A program made the position numbers and the translations under genes. Positions 17,114 through 18,100 of a DNA stretch of 18,100 nucleotides are shown here, in pieces. The first letter of the stretch is position 1. Each line of letters begins with the position of its first letter. The stretch covers positions 1-18,100 of the forward strand of contig DAOWEV010000035.1 of the NCBI GenBank assembly GCA_030638325.1, in the 5' to 3' direction. The notes beneath the pieces are model-generated. The model ran no database searches and was not told the origin of the DNA. It worked only from the letters and a program-made list of their open reading frames with translations. The stretch comes from Bacteroidales bacterium (GTDB taxonomy: Bacteria; Bacteroidota; Bacteroidia; Bacteroidales; JAGOPY01).

Positions 17114-17285
17114 TCTTTAAATAAATCCTAAGCTCCAAATCCTAATCCCGATAGATATCGGGAAAACAAATTCAAAGCTCAAATAACCAAAATTTAAAAC
17201 AAAGGATTTCCGACAGAACATACGGTTTTGAATTTTGTACTTTTGTCATTTGGTATTGTTTAGGATTTAGAAATTCGGATTTAGA
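17114..17285. repeat. Long imperfect AT-rich hairpin element (copy 3)
   Basis: This occupies most of the gap between parC and the isochorismatase-like gene. Left-hand words (AATCCTAAGCTCCAAATCC, AAATTCAAAGCTCAAATAACC) roughly complement the right-hand words from 17222. The right end, 17250-17285, begins TTGGTATTGTTTAGG and matches 11841-11876 at 35 of 36 positions, in the same orientation. A perfect short palindrome is nested at 17146-17163. No gene is visible here. Confidence 0.65.
17146..17163. repeat. Short perfect hairpin TCCCGAT-AGAT-ATCGGGA
   Basis: A 7-bp perfect stem with a 4-base loop. It sits in the left arm of the longer AT-rich element and interrupts its word pattern, so it may be a separate small palindromic unit inserted there. 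I recall similar CCCGAT...ATCGGG hairpins between genes in other Bacteroidota; unverified. Confidence 0.6.
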
Positions 17286-17311
17286 TATTCTATTGTGGTT
17301 TCTTATTTTTC

Positions 17312-17854
17312 TCATTTCACCAGCTTTGATATTTCCTTAAACTCAGCCGTACCGGAATATCTCAACAACTCAAACAACACCGACTCGCAGGTGGTGATGA
17401 TGGCTCCCTCCTTCCTCATCCTTTCTATTGCCATCATCTTGTCGTTCAGTCTCCTGGATGAGACACAATCCTGCACGATCACCGGGATGTAGTTACTTTC
17501 CAAAAGATCGATAGTTGTTTGAAGCACGCAAACATGCGTCTCAATGCCTGCAATGATAATAAATCTCTTGTTTAGTGTATCCAGATGCTCAGAAAAAGAA
17601 GGCTCATCGCAGCAACTGAATGTCATTTTCTCAATATGATCATAATCACCCAGTTTTAAATGCAGTGGCTGTATAGTTGGTCCCAGTCCTTTGGTATATT
17701 GCTGTGTAACCACAACCGGAACCTTCAGCGCCTGCAATCCCTTTATCAGTATGCCTGTGTTTTTGGTAAGCTGCTCGTTGTCCAGGATAAACGGGAACAG
17801 CCTTTCCTGTATGTCGATGATGATGCCGGCAGTGTCGTTACGTAATACCCTCAC
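17312..17854 (-). CDS. Isochorismatase-family cysteine hydrolase (YcaC-like)
   Basis: A 180-residue soluble hydrolase of the isochorismatase-like fold. The Asp-Lys-Cys triad is visible: D14 in IIIDIQERLF, K76 in EKMTFSC and C109 in GIETHVCV, with the GIE segment that typically carries the cis-peptide before the catalytic cysteine. The family includes nicotinamidases, isochorismatases and YcaC-like hydrolases of unknown substrate; the short length and the DIQERL opening fit the YcaC-like group. The start is GTG at 17854, where homologues would be expected to begin; no better ATG lies nearby. It is separated from parC by a repeat and from the upstream membrane-protein gene by about 130 bp of AT-rich and GAGAGTTGAGAG-type repeat. 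The substrate cannot be inferred. Confidence 0.87.
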   Translation of the reverse strand: MRVLRNDTAGIIIDIQERLFPFILDNEQLTKNTGILIKGLQALKVPVVVTQQYTKGLGPTIQPLHLKLGDYDHIEKMTFSCCDEPSFSEHLDTLNKRFIIIAGIETHVCVLQTTIDLLESNYIPVIVQDCVSSRRLNDKMMAIERMRKEGAIITTCESVLFELLRYSGTAEFKEISKLVK

Positions 17855-17862
17855 TTTATTAT

Positions 17863-17895
17863 AATTTTAAATTATTAATTTTAAATTTTAAATTC
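17863..17895. repeat. AT-rich TTTAAATT word repeat
   Basis: The stretch is built from overlapping copies of ATTTTAAATT, upstream of the GTG start of the isochorismatase-like gene. It gives a strongly AT-rich leader region. No TAnnTTTG box is present on the minus strand, so promoter function cannot be claimed. Confidence 0.4.
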
Positions 17896-17896
17896 C

Positions 17897-17983
17897 CTCA
17901 CCATCTCAACTCTCAACTCTCAACTCTCACGCCTTCGGTCTTCCAGCTCTCAACTCTCATCTCTCAACTCTCAACTCTCAGTC
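17897..17983 (-). repeat. GAGAGTTGAGAG-type repeat after a stop codon
   Basis: Read on the minus strand, at least seven GAGAGTTGAGAG-like words follow the stop codon of the truncated gene at 17984 and are interrupted by a GGAAGACCGAAGG word near 17931-17945. The words match those after tsaD and after the dehydrogenase gene, again in the gene's sense direction. Confidence 0.75.
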
Positions 17984-18100
17984 CTACTTCCAAAGCCGCA
18001 ACAACATCACTTCTCCCGCCAAAAAAACCAGCGCTAAAATAAGAAATAACTTCCAAAGCCGGATGCCCTGGTTGATTTCCCGGAGCGTTTGTGTAAGGGG
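17984..18100 (-). CDS. C-terminal fragment of a membrane protein, cut by the window edge
   Basis: The minus strand encodes 38 residues before a TAG stop. They read LREINQGIRLWKLFLILALV over residues 6-25, then continue to the end LLRLWK. The segment from about residue 18 to 34 is a good membrane helix flanked by Trp and Lys residues. The arrangement of a short linker, LWK, a final helix and a basic end resembles the C-terminal anchor of Bacteroidota BatA-domain or aerotolerance-type membrane proteins, but the stretch is too short to be sure. The rest of the gene lies beyond the window. Confidence 0.5.
   Translation of the reverse strand, partial: PLTQTLREINQGIRLWKLFLILALVFLAGEVMLLRLWK

Overview
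The window looks like chromosomal DNA of a member of the Bacteroidota, probably a Bacteroidales- or Marinilabiliales-like genome of moderate GC content. Supporting signs are a secreted protein ending in a type IX secretion (T9SS) type A sorting domain, a TamB-like protein of about 1,500 residues divergent from tsaD, an AddA-like UvrD helicase/nuclease, a ParC-like topoisomerase subunit with a charged C-terminal tail, and -7 promoter boxes of the Bacteroidota type TAnnTTTG. The genes are mostly housekeeping or core accessory genes. I see no phage, insertion sequence, CRISPR array, tRNA or rRNA.

Layout. 1-221 is non-coding and carries a hairpin-rich repeat. 222-3413 (-) is an AddA-like UvrD-family helicase with a RecB-type nuclease domain. 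3645-4739 (-) is a T9SS cargo protein. 4810-9336 (-) is a TamB-like envelope protein. 9335-10384 (+) is tsaD, whose start codon overlaps that of tamB. 10548-11552 (+) is a quinone reductase-like dehydrogenase. 11967-12812 (-) is an unknown lipoprotein. 13001-14209 (-) is a flavodiiron protein. 14256-17045 (-) is a topoisomerase IV/gyrase subunit A. 17312-17854 (-) is an isochorismatase-family hydrolase. 17984-18100 (-) is the C-terminal end of a membrane protein that runs off the window.

How the genes relate. They do not form one pathway. fprA and parC are 46 bp apart on one strand and could be co-transcribed. tamB and tsaD are divergent with no intergenic DNA. The other genes look like separate transcription units.

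The most unusual material is between the genes. Most gaps hold degenerate, word-like repeats. (1) Purine-rich GAGAGTTGAGAG-type repeats start at, or just after, the stop codon of three genes, always in the sense orientation. (2) Three long imperfect AT-rich hairpins (about 3461-3608, 11573-11876, 17114-17285) share a similar right-hand end; two copies match at 35 of 36 positions. (3) A GGAAGTC-type inverted repeat supplies the last residues and stop codon of tsaD. (4) A 24-bp perfect palindrome is read as the C-terminal tail of tamB. Together they suggest several small families of non-coding repeats that settle at gene ends. I recognise the general style from Bacteroidota genomes but cannot verify copy number, mobility or novelty from this window.
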